64,000 bases of DNA from NCBI RefSeq assembly GCF_001648175.1, contig NZ_CP015243.1:2790001-2854000 (forward strand), given 5' to 3'. The position numbers and the translations under genes are program-made. Below are positions 16,536 to 26,432 of this stretch, piece by piece. The DNA is from Halotalea alkalilenta (GTDB taxonomy: Bacteria; Pseudomonadota; Gammaproteobacteria; Pseudomonadales; Halomonadaceae). Every line of letters begins with the position of its first letter. The stretch's first letter is position 1. A model generated the notes under the pieces. The model had not been told where the DNA came from, did no database searches, and worked only from the letters and a program-made list of their open reading frames with translations.

Positions 16536-17744
16536 GTGGCCTGTACTGACGAACTCGAATTGCAATGTGACATCCACACGCAGGATGGAAACCCTGGCGA
16601 GGCAACCCCTCTCGTCGCCTCCTCGTCGGCGGGATTCACCCGTCGCAACCTGCTCAAGACGGCCGCCGCCGGCACGCTTCTGGCGAGCGCGCCTTTCTAT
16701 GTGAGAAACGCCTTTTCCTCCTCGGGCGAGCTCAACATCATGTGCTGGTCGGGGGAACTACCCGACGATGTGATGGCGGATTTCACCAAGGCGACCGGCA
16801 TCCGGGTCAACAGAACACCGTTCTCGTCCAATGAAGAGCTGATCAACAAATTGCAGGCGACCTTCGGCGAAGGTTTCGACCTGGTCATGCCCTCGTTCAA
16901 TCGCGCACCGGAGTTTAAGTTTCTCGAGCTGCTGGCGCCTTTCGATACCAATCGCCTGAACATGGAGGCTTTCCTGCCCTCCATGCTGGAAGCCTCGACT
17001 GAGCTCTGGACCTGGGAAGGAGAGCTTTATCACCTCCCCCATCTGTGGGGTTCCGAAGGCCTGTCCTGGCGCAGCGACAAACTAGAGCTCAGCTATGAAG
17101 AGGCAAGCTACGGGTTGCTCTGGGATCCGCGCTTCGACCGACAGGTCCAGATGCGCCCGGTCTCCGGTTTGCTGGGGCTTGGGCTATGGCTCGATGCGAC
17201 CGGGAAACTGCCGACCAATCGAATGCTCGACAGCTACAAAGACGAAGCGACGATGCGCAAGATCTACGACGAGCTGCTGGCCTACGCCGTAGCGCACAAA
17301 TCGCAGATCAAGCAGTTCTGGGATTCGAGCGACAACGCTAAATCCGGCTATATCGAAAACGGCTGCGTGATTGGTCAGACCTGGGACGGTCCGGCACTGG
17401 ACCTGGCCAAGTCCAACCAACCAGTCAAATTCATTGCCCCTCAGGAAGGCGCACTGGCGTGGATCGATGGCTTCTCATTGACCAGCGCTGCGAGAAACAT
17501 CGAAGAGATCTACGCCTTCTTCGACTACATCACCCAATCCGAAGTCGCCGGAAAAATCGCCACGGGCTCCAGCTACAACTCAAGCATCAAGGGTGCAGAG
17601 GCCTACGTCCCCGAAACCGACAGGGCGCTATTCTCCCTATCCTATCCCGCGAATGCATTGGAAAAACTCTGGCGCTATCCATCAAGCCCCGCTTGGTTCA
17701 TTTCGGCTAGAAATGAATACGCAGAGAAATTCAAGGTAGCTTGA
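16536..17744 (+). CDS. Polyamine-type ABC transporter binding protein with Tat signal
   Basis: This is a 402-residue extracellular solute-binding protein of the PotD/PotF-like family (SBP_bac_1/8 fold). It starts at GTG 16536, which has an ideal AAGGAG seven bases upstream; longer readings from 16410 have no such support. A long N-region is followed by TRRNLLK and a hydrophobic stretch ending near SAPFYV, a good twin-arginine signal. The mature part begins with ELNIMCWSGELPDD. It should deliver a cationic or amine substrate to the PotABC-like proteins encoded next. A hairpin lies just after the stop, which may keep its mRNA more abundant than the rest. Confidence 0.93.
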   Translation: MACTDELELQCDIHTQDGNPGEATPLVASSSAGFTRRNLLKTAAAGTLLASAPFYVRNAFSSSGELNIMCWSGELPDDVMADFTKATGIRVNRTPFSSNEELINKLQATFGEGFDLVMPSFNRAPEFKFLELLAPFDTNRLNMEAFLPSMLEASTELWTWEGELYHLPHLWGSEGLSWRSDKLELSYEEASYGLLWDPRFDRQVQMRPVSGLLGLGLWLDATGKLPTNRMLDSYKDEATMRKIYDELLAYAVAHKSQIKQFWDSSDNAKSGYIENGCVIGQTWDGPALDLAKSNQPVKFIAPQEGALAWIDGFSLTSAARNIEEIYAFFDYITQSEVAGKIATGSSYNSSIKGAEAYVPETDRALFSLSYPANALEKLWRYPSSPAWFISARNEYAEKFKVA

Positions 17745-17756
17745 CGGCACAGGATT

Positions 17757-17781
17757 GCCCCGCGATTGATTCGTGCGGGGC
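17757..17781 (+). terminator. Intergenic hairpin after the binding-protein gene
   Basis: A 7-bp GC stem (GCCCCGC at 17757-17763, GCGGGGC at 17775-17781) with an 11-nt loop lies 13 nt after the stop codon and 64 nt before the ATPase start. A short TTT but no long U tract follows, so partial termination or mRNA stabilisation is more likely than full termination. Confidence 0.45.
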
Positions 17782-17844
17782 GCTTTCCGACGCGCCTGAT
17801 CATTCTCGAGTTATCGATATGCCTTTTGCATAAAGGGATACGCT

Positions 17845-18915
17845 ATGACTATTGCAGTCGAGTTGGAAAAAGTCAGCATCCAGTTCGGAAGCTTCACCGC
17901 CGTCGATGAAACCGATCTCGAGATTCAGGAGGGAGAGTTCTTCAGCTTCCTCGGCCCTTCCGGCTGTGGCAAGACCACCCTGCTACGTACGATTTCCGGT
18001 TTCACTCATCCGACTAGGGGGAAGGTTCGCATCGGCGGGATCGATATGGCCGGCATCGGCCCCAACAAGCGCCCCACCGCACTCATTTTTCAGAATCTGG
18101 CGCTGTTTCCGATGATGTCGGTGGCGGAAAACGTCGGCTACGGCCTACGCGTGCGCGGCGTGGCGCGCGGCGTGCGTGATGAAAAGGTCGCCAGGCTGCT
18201 CGACCAGGTGGCGCTGACGCCACACGCCGACAAGAAGATCAACGAGCTGTCGGGTGGTCAGAAGCAGCGTGTAGCGATCGCCCGGGCGCTGGCGGTGGAG
18301 CCCAAGGTCCTGCTGCTCGACGAGCCGCTCTCGGCGCTGGATCTCAAGTTGCGCCAGCACATGAGACGGGAGCTTCGGGAGATCCAGCAGCGCGTGGGTA
18401 TCACCTTCATCTATATCACCCACGACCAGGGCGAAGCCTTGACCATGTCCGACCGTGTCGCGGTGATGAACGCAGGACGCATCGAGCAGGTCGGCGATGG
18501 ACGCAGCATCTATGCCCAGCCCAAAACCTCCTTCGTCGCCTCCTTCGTCGGTGAGAACAACGCCATCCCCGGCACCATCCTTGCGACCGAGGGCGAACTC
18601 GCGACACTCGACACCCCGCTCGGCATCTTGACCGGGCGCAATCCCACCCGGCTCGGCGCGGGCGGGGAAGCGACGCTGTTCATTCGCCCGGAGCTGCTGC
18701 GCCTTAGCGATGGCACGCCGAGCGGGTGCACGATTCCCACTCGGGTCGGCAACGCAGCCTACGAGGGCTCGATGACCCATCTGCAGCTCGATGCGGCCGC
18801 AGGCACCCGGATCATGGCCTCGGTCATCGCCGCGCATGCATCCGCTCATCCGCAGGTCGGCCAGCCCTTGAACGCGGGTTTCGACCCCTACCACGCCGTC
18901 GTGCTGGCCGGTTGA
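17845..18915 (+). CDS. Polyamine-type ABC transporter ATP-binding protein (PotA type)
   Basis: This is a 356-residue ATPase. Walker A GPSGCGKTT is at residues 37-45, the signature LSGGQ at 135-139 and Walker B LLLDEP at 156-161, and a C-terminal TOBE region (about 240-350) is typical of PotA, FbpC and MalK-like proteins. It energises import with the two permeases that follow 12 nt downstream. ATG 17845 has an AAGGGA upstream. Substrate class follows from the neighbouring binding protein and permeases and from the oxidase at the operon end. Confidence 0.95.
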   Translation: MTIAVELEKVSIQFGSFTAVDETDLEIQEGEFFSFLGPSGCGKTTLLRTISGFTHPTRGKVRIGGIDMAGIGPNKRPTALIFQNLALFPMMSVAENVGYGLRVRGVARGVRDEKVARLLDQVALTPHADKKINELSGGQKQRVAIARALAVEPKVLLLDEPLSALDLKLRQHMRRELREIQQRVGITFIYITHDQGEALTMSDRVAVMNAGRIEQVGDGRSIYAQPKTSFVASFVGENNAIPGTILATEGELATLDTPLGILTGRNPTRLGAGGEATLFIRPELLRLSDGTPSGCTIPTRVGNAAYEGSMTHLQLDAAAGTRIMASVIAAHASAHPQVGQPLNAGFDPYHAVVLAG

Positions 18916-18927
18916 GGAGACGATGCG

Positions 18928-19932
18928 ATGAAAGGGCTCTCGATCACCTTCGCCGCCACGCTGATCGTGGTCGCGATATTCCTGCTGCTGATGATGTTCG
19001 AGCGAAAGAAAGGCGAGCGCGGGATGTCTTTCTTCGAGCGCAATGGCGTTTTGATCGGTACCTATCTGATCCTCGCCGTCGGCTTCTGGACCATCGTCAC
19101 CATCATCATGCCGATGGTGTTCATGGTCGATCTCTCGTTCCGGCCGAAGCTGGCCCCTTCGCAAGTGGGTGGACCACTGGACGAGTACACGCTCAAGAAC
19201 TACCGGTACTTTCTCTTCGGCAGCTCGACCAGCGCTGAATCGTGGAACACCATCCATATCCGCGCATTCTTCGTCACCATCGTAGCCAGCATCATCCTGA
19301 CCCTGGTGAACTTCGCGATCTGCTATCCGATCGCCTACTACATGGCCCAGGCGGCCACGCTGAAGAAGCTGCGCATCGTCCTGCTGCTGCTGATCATTCC
19401 CTACTGGGTCAACGACATCCTGCGTGCCTTCGCCTTCCGTATCCTGCTTTCGGAAAACGGCTTCGTGAACAGCGTGCTCGACTTGATGGGCCTGGCGGGC
19501 GCTCCGTTCGACTTCCTCGGTGCGAACGTAGGGCTCTACATGGCCCTGTGCTACTCGCATCTGCTGATCATGATCTTCCCGCTCTACAACGCCATCGAAA
19601 GCCAGGATCACAACCAGATCGAGGCAGCCCGAGATCTCGGCGCGCCCTGGTGGCACATCCATCTCTTCGTGGTCATGCCCCATGCCAAGCCCGGCATCGC
19701 ATCGGGCATGACCCTGTGCTTCATGCTCACCGCCGGTGCGGTGGCAACGCCGATGGTGCTCGGTGGACCTCGCTCACTATGGTTCACCCCGATCGTCTAC
19801 GACCGTTTCTACCAGCTCTTCGACTGGCCCCAGGGCGCCGCCTACGCCTTCATCCTGCTGCTGGCCTGCATCGTGTTCGTGCTTACCGTGCTCAAGATCT
19901 CGGGCCTCAAACTGGGGGAAATCACGCGATGA
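18928..19932 (+). CDS. ABC transporter permease (PotB type)
   Basis: This is a 334-residue inner-membrane permease. It has an additional N-terminal membrane helix and charged ERKKGERG linker before the usual six-helix PotB core, so it is longer than classical PotB. The EAA-like loop is DHNQIEAARDLGAPWW in the second half. It ends with an ATGA overlap with the next permease, indicating coupled translation of the heterodimer. Confidence 0.93.
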   Translation: MKGLSITFAATLIVVAIFLLLMMFERKKGERGMSFFERNGVLIGTYLILAVGFWTIVTIIMPMVFMVDLSFRPKLAPSQVGGPLDEYTLKNYRYFLFGSSTSAESWNTIHIRAFFVTIVASIILTLVNFAICYPIAYYMAQAATLKKLRIVLLLLIIPYWVNDILRAFAFRILLSENGFVNSVLDLMGLAGAPFDFLGANVGLYMALCYSHLLIMIFPLYNAIESQDHNQIEAARDLGAPWWHIHLFVVMPHAKPGIASGMTLCFMLTAGAVATPMVLGGPRSLWFTPIVYDRFYQLFDWPQGAAYAFILLLACIVFVLTVLKISGLKLGEITR

Positions 19933-20888
19933 AATCAGCCATGCTCAATCGCTTCATCGTCGCCGTCTACATGGTCTCCTTCTTCACCTTCCTGTTGGGT
20001 CCTTTGGCGGTGATGGTGGTGTCCGCGTTCAACACCCCCGCCTATCCGCAGGTGTGGCCGATCGAGGGCTTGACCCTGGAGTGGTTCCAAAGGCTTGCCA
20101 GCGATGCCGAGATACTGGAAGGCCTGAGAACCAGCGTGATCATCGGCATCTTCGTGGTGCTGGTGTCAGTGCCGGTGGGCCTCGCAGGCGCCATCTGCAT
20201 GACCCAGATCTTCCGCTCGGCTCGCTCGTTTTACTACTTCGTGGTGGTAGCGCCGGTGCTCACCCCAGGGATCGTGATCGGGATCAGCACCGTTGTGTTC
20301 TGGCGTGACTTCAGCGGCCTGGCCGGCCTGCGGGGGCTGATGTACGACGGCATCGTACTGACCGTACTGGGCCAGTCGAGCTTCATTTCCTCCTACTGCA
20401 TGCTGATCATCATGGCGCGTCTGCAACGTTTCGAATCGGCCCAGGAAGAAGCCGCGCTCGATCTCGGCGCGAGCTTTCCGCAGGCTTTCCGGCACATCCT
20501 GCTGCCCTTCCTGCGCCCGGCGATCCTTTCGGCGGCGGTGCTGGCCTTCCTTACCTCGTTCGAGAACTACAACACCACCACTTTCTCGATCCTGGCGGAC
20601 AAGACACTGACCACGGTCCTCGCCGGACGGGTACGGCTGGGCTCTTCGCCGGTGATCAGCGCACTCGCCACGATCATCGTGGTGCTCACCCTCGTCGCCG
20701 CGCTCGTCTACGAACTCTTCAAGCGACGGGAGGATCGCCGCAACGCAAGGCGCAAGAAGACCGCCATGGCCGCAGAGGATGCGGAGCTCACCCCCGGCTC
20801 CCCACGCCTTGTGCCCGAGTCCACTAACACCACCTCTCTTCGCTCGTCACCATCGCCAAGGAATGCCATCCATGTCTCCTCGCGTTGA
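19929..20888 (+). CDS. ABC transporter permease (PotC type)
   Basis: This is a 319-residue permease starting at ATG 19929, which shares ATGA with the stop of the upstream permease. The core shows PotC-like helices and the cytoplasmic EEAALDLGASFPQAFRHI loop. The C-terminal 50 residues are a charged, then Ser/Pro/Thr-rich tail beyond the last helix (REDRRNARRKK onward) that PotC proteins usually lack. The tail overlaps the oxidase start by 17 nt. The tail may be a genuine extension or simply a late stop; its composition suggests disorder. Confidence 0.92.
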   Translation: MKSAMLNRFIVAVYMVSFFTFLLGPLAVMVVSAFNTPAYPQVWPIEGLTLEWFQRLASDAEILEGLRTSVIIGIFVVLVSVPVGLAGAICMTQIFRSARSFYYFVVVAPVLTPGIVIGISTVVFWRDFSGLAGLRGLMYDGIVLTVLGQSSFISSYCMLIIMARLQRFESAQEEAALDLGASFPQAFRHILLPFLRPAILSAAVLAFLTSFENYNTTTFSILADKTLTTVLAGRVRLGSSPVISALATIIVVLTLVAALVYELFKRREDRRNARRKKTAMAAEDAELTPGSPRLVPESTNTTSLRSSPSPRNAIHVSSR

Positions 20889-22200
20889 AGCCCTCCATTC
20901 CAACGACGCCCTGCCCGCTCGAGCCGATGTCGTCATCGTCGGCGGTGGGATCGTCGGCGTCTGCGCGGCACTTGCGCTGCGAAAGCGCGGCCTGTCGGTC
21001 GCGGTGCTGGAGAAAGGCGTGATCGCGGGAGAGCAATCCAGCCGTAACTGGGGTTGGTGCCGTGAACAGCTGCGTTCACTGCCGGAAGTGCCGCTGGCGA
21101 TGAAGAGCATGGCGCTATGGCGCAACATGAGCGATGCGATCGGCGAGGACAGCGGCTTTCGCCAAACCGGCATGATGGTAGTGACCAAGGATCCCAGCGA
21201 AGTGGCGCGCTGGGAGGGTTGGCTGCAGAGCACCAAGGCATATGGCATGGAGGGCGGCCTGCTCTCAGCGGCCGAGACCCGAGCCGCGCTGCCCGCCACC
21301 AGCGAGCGCTGGATCAGCGCGATCCACTCACCGGTCGACGGTTGGGCGGAGCCTGCGATCGCGGCCCCCGCGATCGCGCGCAGCGCTCAACGACAGGGGG
21401 CGACGATCCACCAGCAATGCGCGGTGCGCGGGTGGGAAACCTCCGCGGGGCGGCTATCCCACGTGGTCACCGAGCGGGGAGAAATCCGCACCCAGGCCGT
21501 GCTGTGCGCGGCAGGCGCCTGGTCGACGATGCTGCTGCGCCGCCATGGCATCGACTTTCCGCAGTCGGGGGTGTATGCCACCGCCTTTCGCACCACAGCC
21601 GCGGCGCAAATCCACCCGGGCGGCGTCGGCAGCCCGAAGTTCTCCTATCGTCGCCGCATCGATGGCGGATACACCATTGGCCTGCGCGGGCGCGGACGCA
21701 TAGAGCTGACCCCGATGGGCCTGCGCCAAGCGCGCCACTTCGCTTCCCTGTTCATTCGTCGCAGGGGCGAGCTCACCATCCGCATCGGCAAATCGTTCCT
21801 GAGCGGCCCCGGCGCCTGGAGCAGCTGGCAGCTCGATCGCCCATCACCGTTCGAGCAGCACCGCATCTACGATCCGAGTCCCGATCCGAGGCTTATCGAG
21901 GCTGGCCTCGCGGCCTTCCATGCCGCCTACCCGAGCATGGCCCACACCCGCGTGGCCGAGAGCTGGGGAGGCTTGATCGATGCGACGCCGGACATGGTGC
22001 CGGTCATCTCGCCCGCAGGTGGAGTGCCCGGCTGCTACCTCGCCAGCGGCTTCAGCGGCCACGGGTTCGCCATCGGTCCGGGAGCGGGATTTCTCGCCGC
22101 CGAAATGATCGCGGGCGAGGTGCCGTCGGTCGACCCGACGCCCTTCCGGCTCGAACGCTTCTTCGATGGAACCCAGCATCGGATTCATCAGTGGGTGTGA
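20872..22200 (+). CDS. FAD-dependent amine/amino-acid oxidoreductase (DAO family)
   Basis: This is a 442-residue flavoprotein with an N-terminal Rossmann FAD motif (VVIVGGGIVGV, about residues 20-30) and a C-terminal DAO-fold block (SGFSGHGFAIGPGAG) that completes the FAD site. The SSRNWGWCREQ block after the Rossmann fold recurs in oxidases that accompany Pot-like transporters. ATG 20872 has AAGGA nine bases upstream. It probably oxidises the imported amine, releasing an aldehyde or imine and electrons, as sarcosine oxidase- and PuuB-like enzymes do. The substrate is not determinable here. It converges with the RraA-like gene with a one-base gap. Confidence 0.9.
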   Translation: MSPRVEALHSNDALPARADVVIVGGGIVGVCAALALRKRGLSVAVLEKGVIAGEQSSRNWGWCREQLRSLPEVPLAMKSMALWRNMSDAIGEDSGFRQTGMMVVTKDPSEVARWEGWLQSTKAYGMEGGLLSAAETRAALPATSERWISAIHSPVDGWAEPAIAAPAIARSAQRQGATIHQQCAVRGWETSAGRLSHVVTERGEIRTQAVLCAAGAWSTMLLRRHGIDFPQSGVYATAFRTTAAAQIHPGGVGSPKFSYRRRIDGGYTIGLRGRGRIELTPMGLRQARHFASLFIRRRGELTIRIGKSFLSGPGAWSSWQLDRPSPFEQHRIYDPSPDPRLIEAGLAAFHAAYPSMAHTRVAESWGGLIDATPDMVPVISPAGGVPGCYLASGFSGHGFAIGPGAGFLAAEMIAGEVPSVDPTPFRLERFFDGTQHRIHQWV

Positions 22201-22201
22201 G

Positions 22202-22840
22202 CTAGCGGTCCGCGCCGGGGAAATCGCGCTCGGCGAGCCTCGAGGCGAATTTCGCCCGGGATGCCTGGTCCTGCGCTTCCTTCGCCAGCAGTTCGGGCAA
22301 AAGCGCCTCGGCAAGGCTTGGGCTGAGGATGAACACGCCGTCATCGTCGCCGATGGCGAGATCTCCTGGCGCCACATCCACGCCGGCTATTTCTACGGCG
22401 CCGTTGACCTCACCGCTCAGCCCGATCCTGCGCGTGGTCACCGCGCTTACGCCCTGGCAGAACACCGGCAATCGCAGCCGGCGCAGGGCGCGCGCGTCGG
22501 TGACCGACCCCGCCACCACCACCCCCGCAAGGCCTTTGATCAGGCCAGCCATGGTACGCAGCTCCCCCCAGCATGCGTAGTCGTCGCCGACGCACTCGAT
22601 CACCAGCACATCGCCCGGCCGGCTCGATAGCAGCGCCTCGCGCAGTACGCTGCCGTCGGGGGGAAAGACCTTGGCCGTCACCACGTTGCCGACCATGTGC
22701 AGGTCGTCGAACAGCGCCTTGATACCCCGCAGGTATCCCTGGCTGGTGAGGTGGCCGATGGTGGACGAGCCGATCCCCTGATAGGAGCGGATCAAGGCTT
22801 CACTCACCCCTTGGCGATGTGGCGCGATGCGATAAGTCAT
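22202..22840 (-). CDS. RraA-like protein at the end of the siderophore operon
   Basis: This is a 212-residue protein of the RraA/HMG-aldolase fold (regulator of RNase E, 4-hydroxy-4-methyl-2-oxoglutarate aldolase, oxaloacetate decarboxylase). Family landmarks are GIGSSTIGH near the N-terminus, the CWGELRTMAG block and GVVVAGSVTDARAL. In aldolases the last block usually reads GxVRD, with the Arg and Asp used in catalysis; here the Arg position is Thr while Asp is kept. The start ATG overlaps the FhuF-like stop (ATGA), so it is translated with the siderophore genes. Possible roles are supply or removal of oxaloacetate-type precursors or a non-catalytic function; both are inference. Confidence 0.85.
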   Translation of the reverse strand: MTYRIAPHRQGVSEALIRSYQGIGSSTIGHLTSQGYLRGIKALFDDLHMVGNVVTAKVFPPDGSVLREALLSSRPGDVLVIECVGDDYACWGELRTMAGLIKGLAGVVVAGSVTDARALRRLRLPVFCQGVSAVTTRRIGLSGEVNGAVEIAGVDVAPGDLAIGDDDGVFILSPSLAEALLPELLAKEAQDQASRAKFASRLAERDFPGADR

Positions 22841-23613
22841 CGTTTTTTCCTAGGCCGCAGCAGCGGGCAGGTCGAACAGTATTGCGCAGGCTCGGTCGCC
22901 TGGTAATAAAAGCAGCAGGTCCGGCGGAATCGAATGCTTCGCCGGCCGTCGTCGAGCGGCGTAGGTGGCCTATGGAAATGGCCCAGCGGGTTGTAGTCGA
23001 GGCCGAACATAGCCGGAGGCGCTTGTCTCAGCAGCCAGTCGAAGTCCGCGGCGCAGCGCGCTCGGATCGCCTCGTCGTCAAGATTTGCCATGCGCTTTTC
23101 GTAAAGCGAGTAGACCCGCACCGCGGTGTTTTCCCAGAGGATCCGCCGCGGCAGGCCGGTGACGCCATGGAACGTCTGCCAAAGCGGCTGCAGCAGCCCG
23201 GCGAACAGCGTGCCGACGATCTCCTCGCGCCAAGCGTCCCGCTGGCCCGCGGGGTAACGGGAGGCCCGCAGCCGCTCGAGCGGCATGGACGAGGTCCAGC
23301 GGCCCGCATCATGGCCGTATTCGATGACCGCATTGTCCAGCGACAGGGCGAGTCCCTTGTCGAAGACCGACATTGCATAGAGGCAGGCGCCGGTGGCAAG
23401 GAAGGATATCCGTTTGGCCAGCAGCGAAGCGGTGACCCGACGCGAGGGCGAACCGATGATCGGCGCCAAGCGGTCCAGCACTTGCGCGCAGGTCTCTTCG
23501 CGCAAAAGCGAACGCGCCCCCAGCGAGCGAGCATGATCCCGCTCGCTGGGGGCCTTCAGGCGCAGCGTGCCGCTCAGTACCGCCCACTCCTCGGCGGTGA
23601 ACGCCATATTCAC
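22837..23613 (-). CDS. fhuF: FhuF-like siderophore-iron reductase, C-terminal [2Fe-2S] motif
   Basis: This is a cytoplasmic ferric-siderophore reductase-like protein of about 258 residues. The C-terminal tail carries the FhuF iron-sulfur pattern, Cys233-Cys234 followed by Cys246 and Cys249 (TCCFYYQ then YCSTCPLL). It would reduce Fe(III) in the imported complex so iron is released. GTG 23613 is chosen because GGGAG lies eight bases upstream and it forms a GTGA overlap with the ATPase stop; ATG 23607 two codons later is the alternative. It lies directly after the importer genes and is coupled to the RraA-like gene by ATGA. Confidence 0.87.
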   Translation of the reverse strand: MNMAFTAEEWAVLSGTLRLKAPSERDHARSLGARSLLREETCAQVLDRLAPIIGSPSRRVTASLLAKRISFLATGACLYAMSVFDKGLALSLDNAVIEYGHDAGRWTSSMPLERLRASRYPAGQRDAWREEIVGTLFAGLLQPLWQTFHGVTGLPRRILWENTAVRVYSLYEKRMANLDDEAIRARCAADFDWLLRQAPPAMFGLDYNPLGHFHRPPTPLDDGRRSIRFRRTCCFYYQATEPAQYCSTCPLLRPRKKR

Positions 23614-24401
23614 GGCGGTGACTCCCGCCCGAACGGGATACACAAGGGGGTGCCGAAGAACGGGTCGGGGATCACTCGGCAATCGAGATCGAACACGGTC
23701 TTGACCAGCGCCTCGGTGAGGATTTCACCGGGGCGCCCCTGGGCGAAGACTGATCGCTGGTGGACGGCGACCATGTGGTCCGCGTAGCGACAGGCCAGGT
23801 TGAGATCGTGCAGCACCATGATGATGGTCTTGCCCTCGCCCCGGTTGAGCTCGCGCAGCAGGTCCAGCACTTCGATCTGGTAGGCAAGGTCAAGGAAGGT
23901 GGTCGGCTCGTCGAGCAGCACGATCCCGGTGTCCTGCGCCAGGGTCATGGCGATCCAGGCACGCTGGCGCTGGCCGCCGGAAAGCGAGTCCACCGGGCGC
24001 TCGGCCAGCGCCTCAAGTCCGGTGCGCGCCAGCGCCCGAGCGACCATGGCTTCGTCCTCGGCGGACCACTGCTGCATCCAGTTCTGGTAAGGGTAACGCC
24101 CCAGGCTCACCAGTTGCCGAACGCTGATGCCCTCCGGCGCGACCGGCATCTGCGGCAGGATCGCAAGCTCCCGCGCCACTACCGCGGTGGGCTTTTGCTG
24201 GATGTCCGCGCCGTTCAGCAGCACCGCACCGTGCACCGGCTTGAGCAGGCGGGCGAAGGACTTGAGCAAGGTGCTCTTGCCGCAGCCGTTACTGCCGATC
24301 AGCACCGAGACCTCACCATCTGGCAGCTCGATGTCCAGCCCCTCGATGATGGTCTGGCGCTGATAGCCCAGTGTCAGGCCACGACTCGCGATAGCGCTCA
24401 T
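23610..24401 (-). CDS. cbrD: Siderophore ABC importer ATP-binding protein (FecE/CbrD type)
   Basis: This is a 263-residue ATPase of the iron-chelate uptake family. Walker [10 protein letters not shown] is at residues 36-44, LSGGQ at 140-144 and VLLDEPT at 161-167, followed by [11 protein letters not shown], typical of FecE/FhuC proteins. ATG 24401 has GAGGAG upstream and lies 11 nt after the permease stop; upstream reading is out-of-family. It powers ferric-siderophore import with the two adjacent permeases. The cbr name is by gene order with achromobactin loci, not by alignment. Confidence 0.94.
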   Translation of the reverse strand: MSAIASRGLTLGYQRQTIIEGLDIELPDGEVSVLIGSNGCGKSTLLKSFARLLKPVHGAVLLNGADIQQKPTAVVARELAILPQMPVAPEGISVRQLVSLGRYPYQNWMQQWSAEDEAMVARALARTGLEALAERPVDSLSGGQRQRAWIAMTLAQDTGIVLLDEPTTFLDLAYQIEVLDLLRELNRGEGKTIIMVLHDLNLACRYADHMVAVHQRSVFAQGRPGEILTEALVKTVFDLDCRVIPDPFFGTPLCIPFGRESPP

Positions 24402-24412
24402 GTCTTGGCTCC

Positions 24413-25450
24413 TCAATGACGCTGCCTGATCAGCAGGTACAGGAAAAACGGTGTGCCCAACACCGCGACGAAGATACCGGCGGGCAGGTCCAACGGCAAA
24501 AACAGCGTGCGCCCGGCCAGGTCGGCCAGGATCAAAAGGGTCGCGCCGCTCAACGCCGACATCGCCGCCTGCCCGGCGAAGCCCGCGGCGACCAGCCGCT
24601 TGGCGATATGGGGAGCGATCAGCCCGACGAAAGCCATCGCGCCGCCCCAGGCGATGGCCGCACCGGCCAGCGCCACGCTCACCAGCAGCAAGGCGGCCCG
24701 CAGCCACTCCACCCGCACCCCGATTCCTCGCGCCAGCCCGTCGTCCAATTGCTGCACCATCACCTGGCGAGACAGCAAGACCAACAGCGGCAGCAGGACC
24801 AGCAGCCAGCAGGCCAGGGCGCGAACCTCGAACCAGTTGGCGCCGTAGACGCTGCCGGTGAGCCAGACATAGGCCGAAAGCGTGGTGCTCAATGGGCTGA
24901 ACACCAGCATGAAGGTGGTCGCAGCGGCCAGCAGCGCCGATATACCAACGCCGATCAGTACCAGCCGCAGCGGTGAGGCGCCCTGCTTCCAGGCCAGCAG
25001 GTAGACCGTGAGCACCGCAAGCCCGGCCCCCAGCATGGCCGCCAGCGGCAGGAACCGCTGCCCCAGCACCGCGGCGAACGAAGACAGGTAGAACACCGCC
25101 GCCGCGCTGGCGCCGCTGGTGATCCCCAAAAGGTCCGGCGAGGCCAGCGGATTGCGAATGATCGCCTGGAGGATCAACCCAGAGACCGACAGCGCCGCGC
25201 CGACCAGCGCCGCCAGCAGCAGGCGCGGCAGGCGCAGCTGCTCGACGATGAAGACCAGGCTCTGATCACCCTCGCCGAACAGCGCGCGCAGCACCGCCAG
25301 CGGCGAGAGCACGACCTTGCCCAGGCACAGCGAGGCGAGTGCCACAAGCGCAGTGACCGCTGCCGCCACGATCAGACGAACGAGCGTCGAGAGCTCGATC
25401 CGGCGGGAGATCCCGCCATAGCGCAGGACCAGGATCCTCGATCTAGCCAT
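24413..25450 (-). CDS. cbrC: Siderophore ABC importer permease (FecD/CbrC type)
   Basis: This is a 345-residue FecCD-family permease with about ten membrane helices. Family blocks include [27 protein letters not shown] and [14 protein letters not shown] 25450 overlaps the end of the other permease gene by 8 nt; a GTG at 25459 is a less likely alternative. It forms the heterodimeric channel with the preceding gene product. Confidence 0.94.
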   Translation of the reverse strand: MARSRILVLRYGGISRRIELSTLVRLIVAAAVTALVALASLCLGKVVLSPLAVLRALFGEGDQSLVFIVEQLRLPRLLLAALVGAALSVSGLILQAIIRNPLASPDLLGITSGASAAAVFYLSSFAAVLGQRFLPLAAMLGAGLAVLTVYLLAWKQGASPLRLVLIGVGISALLAAATTFMLVFSPLSTTLSAYVWLTGSVYGANWFEVRALACWLLVLLPLLVLLSRQVMVQQLDDGLARGIGVRVEWLRAALLLVSVALAGAAIAWGGAMAFVGLIAPHIAKRLVAAGFAGQAAMSALSGATLLILADLAGRTLFLPLDLPAGIFVAVLGTPFFLYLLIRQRH

Positions 25451-26432
25451 AGCGGCCACCCCGTCGTACCAGCGCGATGAAAAACGGTGCGCCGAACACA
25501 GCGGTCATCACCCCGACGGGGACCTCCTGCGGCAGGATCACCACCCTCGCCAGCATGTCGGCCAACAGCAGCAGCGTCGCGCCGACCAAAGCACAGCCCG
25601 GCAGCAACCAGCGATGGTCGGCCGAAAGCAGCTTGCGCACCATGTGCGGCACCACCAGGCCGATGAAGCCGATGCTGCCGGCCAACGCCACGGCGCTACC
25701 GGCCAGGGCGACGATCAGCACGCTCATCAGCAGCCGGATCCAGCCAGTACGCTGGCCCAGGCCGACCGCGATCTGCACGCCGGCGTTCAAGACGTTGACC
25801 TGTCCCGCCAGCAGCCAGGCCCCACCAAGGGCGATCGCCGAGCAGATCAAAAGGGGCGCCGCGGTCGACAAGCTGCGCTCGGTCAGCGACCCCGCCAGCC
25901 AGAAAAGCACCGTATCCAGTCCGTCCTGGTTGACCACCAGCAGCGCCTGGCTGAAAGCGGAGAACATCGCGGTCATCGCCGCACCGGCGAGCACGATGCG
26001 CAGCGGCGAGAGACTGCCCTGCCCCGCGTTGCCGATCAGCCAGACCAAACCGCCCGCGACGGCAGCACCGAGGAATGCGCACCAGAGCCACTGCTCCGGT
26101 GAGGAGAGCGAGAACACCGAGGTGAACAGGATCAGACAGAAGGCAGCGCCGGCGTTGATGCCGAACAGCCCCGGCGAGGCCAGCGGGTTGCGGGTCAGCG
26201 CCTGCATCAGCGCACCCGCGACCGCAAGGCAGGCCCCTACCACGATGGCGAGCAGCGTGCGGGGCAGTCGCGTGCTGTTCACCAGGATTTGATCGAGATT
26301 CATCTCATCGGGCTTGAGCAGCGCCATCATGACCTGGGAGGGTGGAATCCAGCTCGCGCCAAAGGAGAGGCTCAGTACGCCGCAGCACAGCAGTAGCACC
26401 GCCGCAATGCTCAAGGTCCGGGCGTTGCTCAT
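25443..26432 (-). CDS. cbrB: Siderophore ABC importer permease (FecC/CbrB type)
   Basis: This is a 329-residue FecCD-family permease. It shows [30 protein letters not shown] and [12 protein letters not shown], the conserved positions that contact the ATPase and line the pathway. ATG 26432 shares ATGA with the stop of the binding-protein gene. Sequence further upstream in this frame is arginine- and alanine-rich and lacks membrane character, so it was not included. Confidence 0.94.
   Translation of the reverse strand: MSNARTLSIAAVLLLCCGVLSLSFGASWIPPSQVMMALLKPDEMNLDQILVNSTRLPRTLLAIVVGACLAVAGALMQALTRNPLASPGLFGINAGAAFCLILFTSVFSLSSPEQWLWCAFLGAAVAGGLVWLIGNAGQGSLSPLRIVLAGAAMTAMFSAFSQALLVVNQDGLDTVLFWLAGSLTERSLSTAAPLLICSAIALGGAWLLAGQVNVLNAGVQIAVGLGQRTGWIRLLMSVLIVALAGSAVALAGSIGFIGLVVPHMVRKLLSADHRWLLPGCALVGATLLLLADMLARVVILPQEVPVGVMTAVFGAPFFIALVRRGGRYG

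Noticed and set aside
23614..23682. Longer FhuF-like start at 23682
   Set aside because: It would overlap the ATPase gene further without a ribosome site; GGGAG points to GTG 23613.
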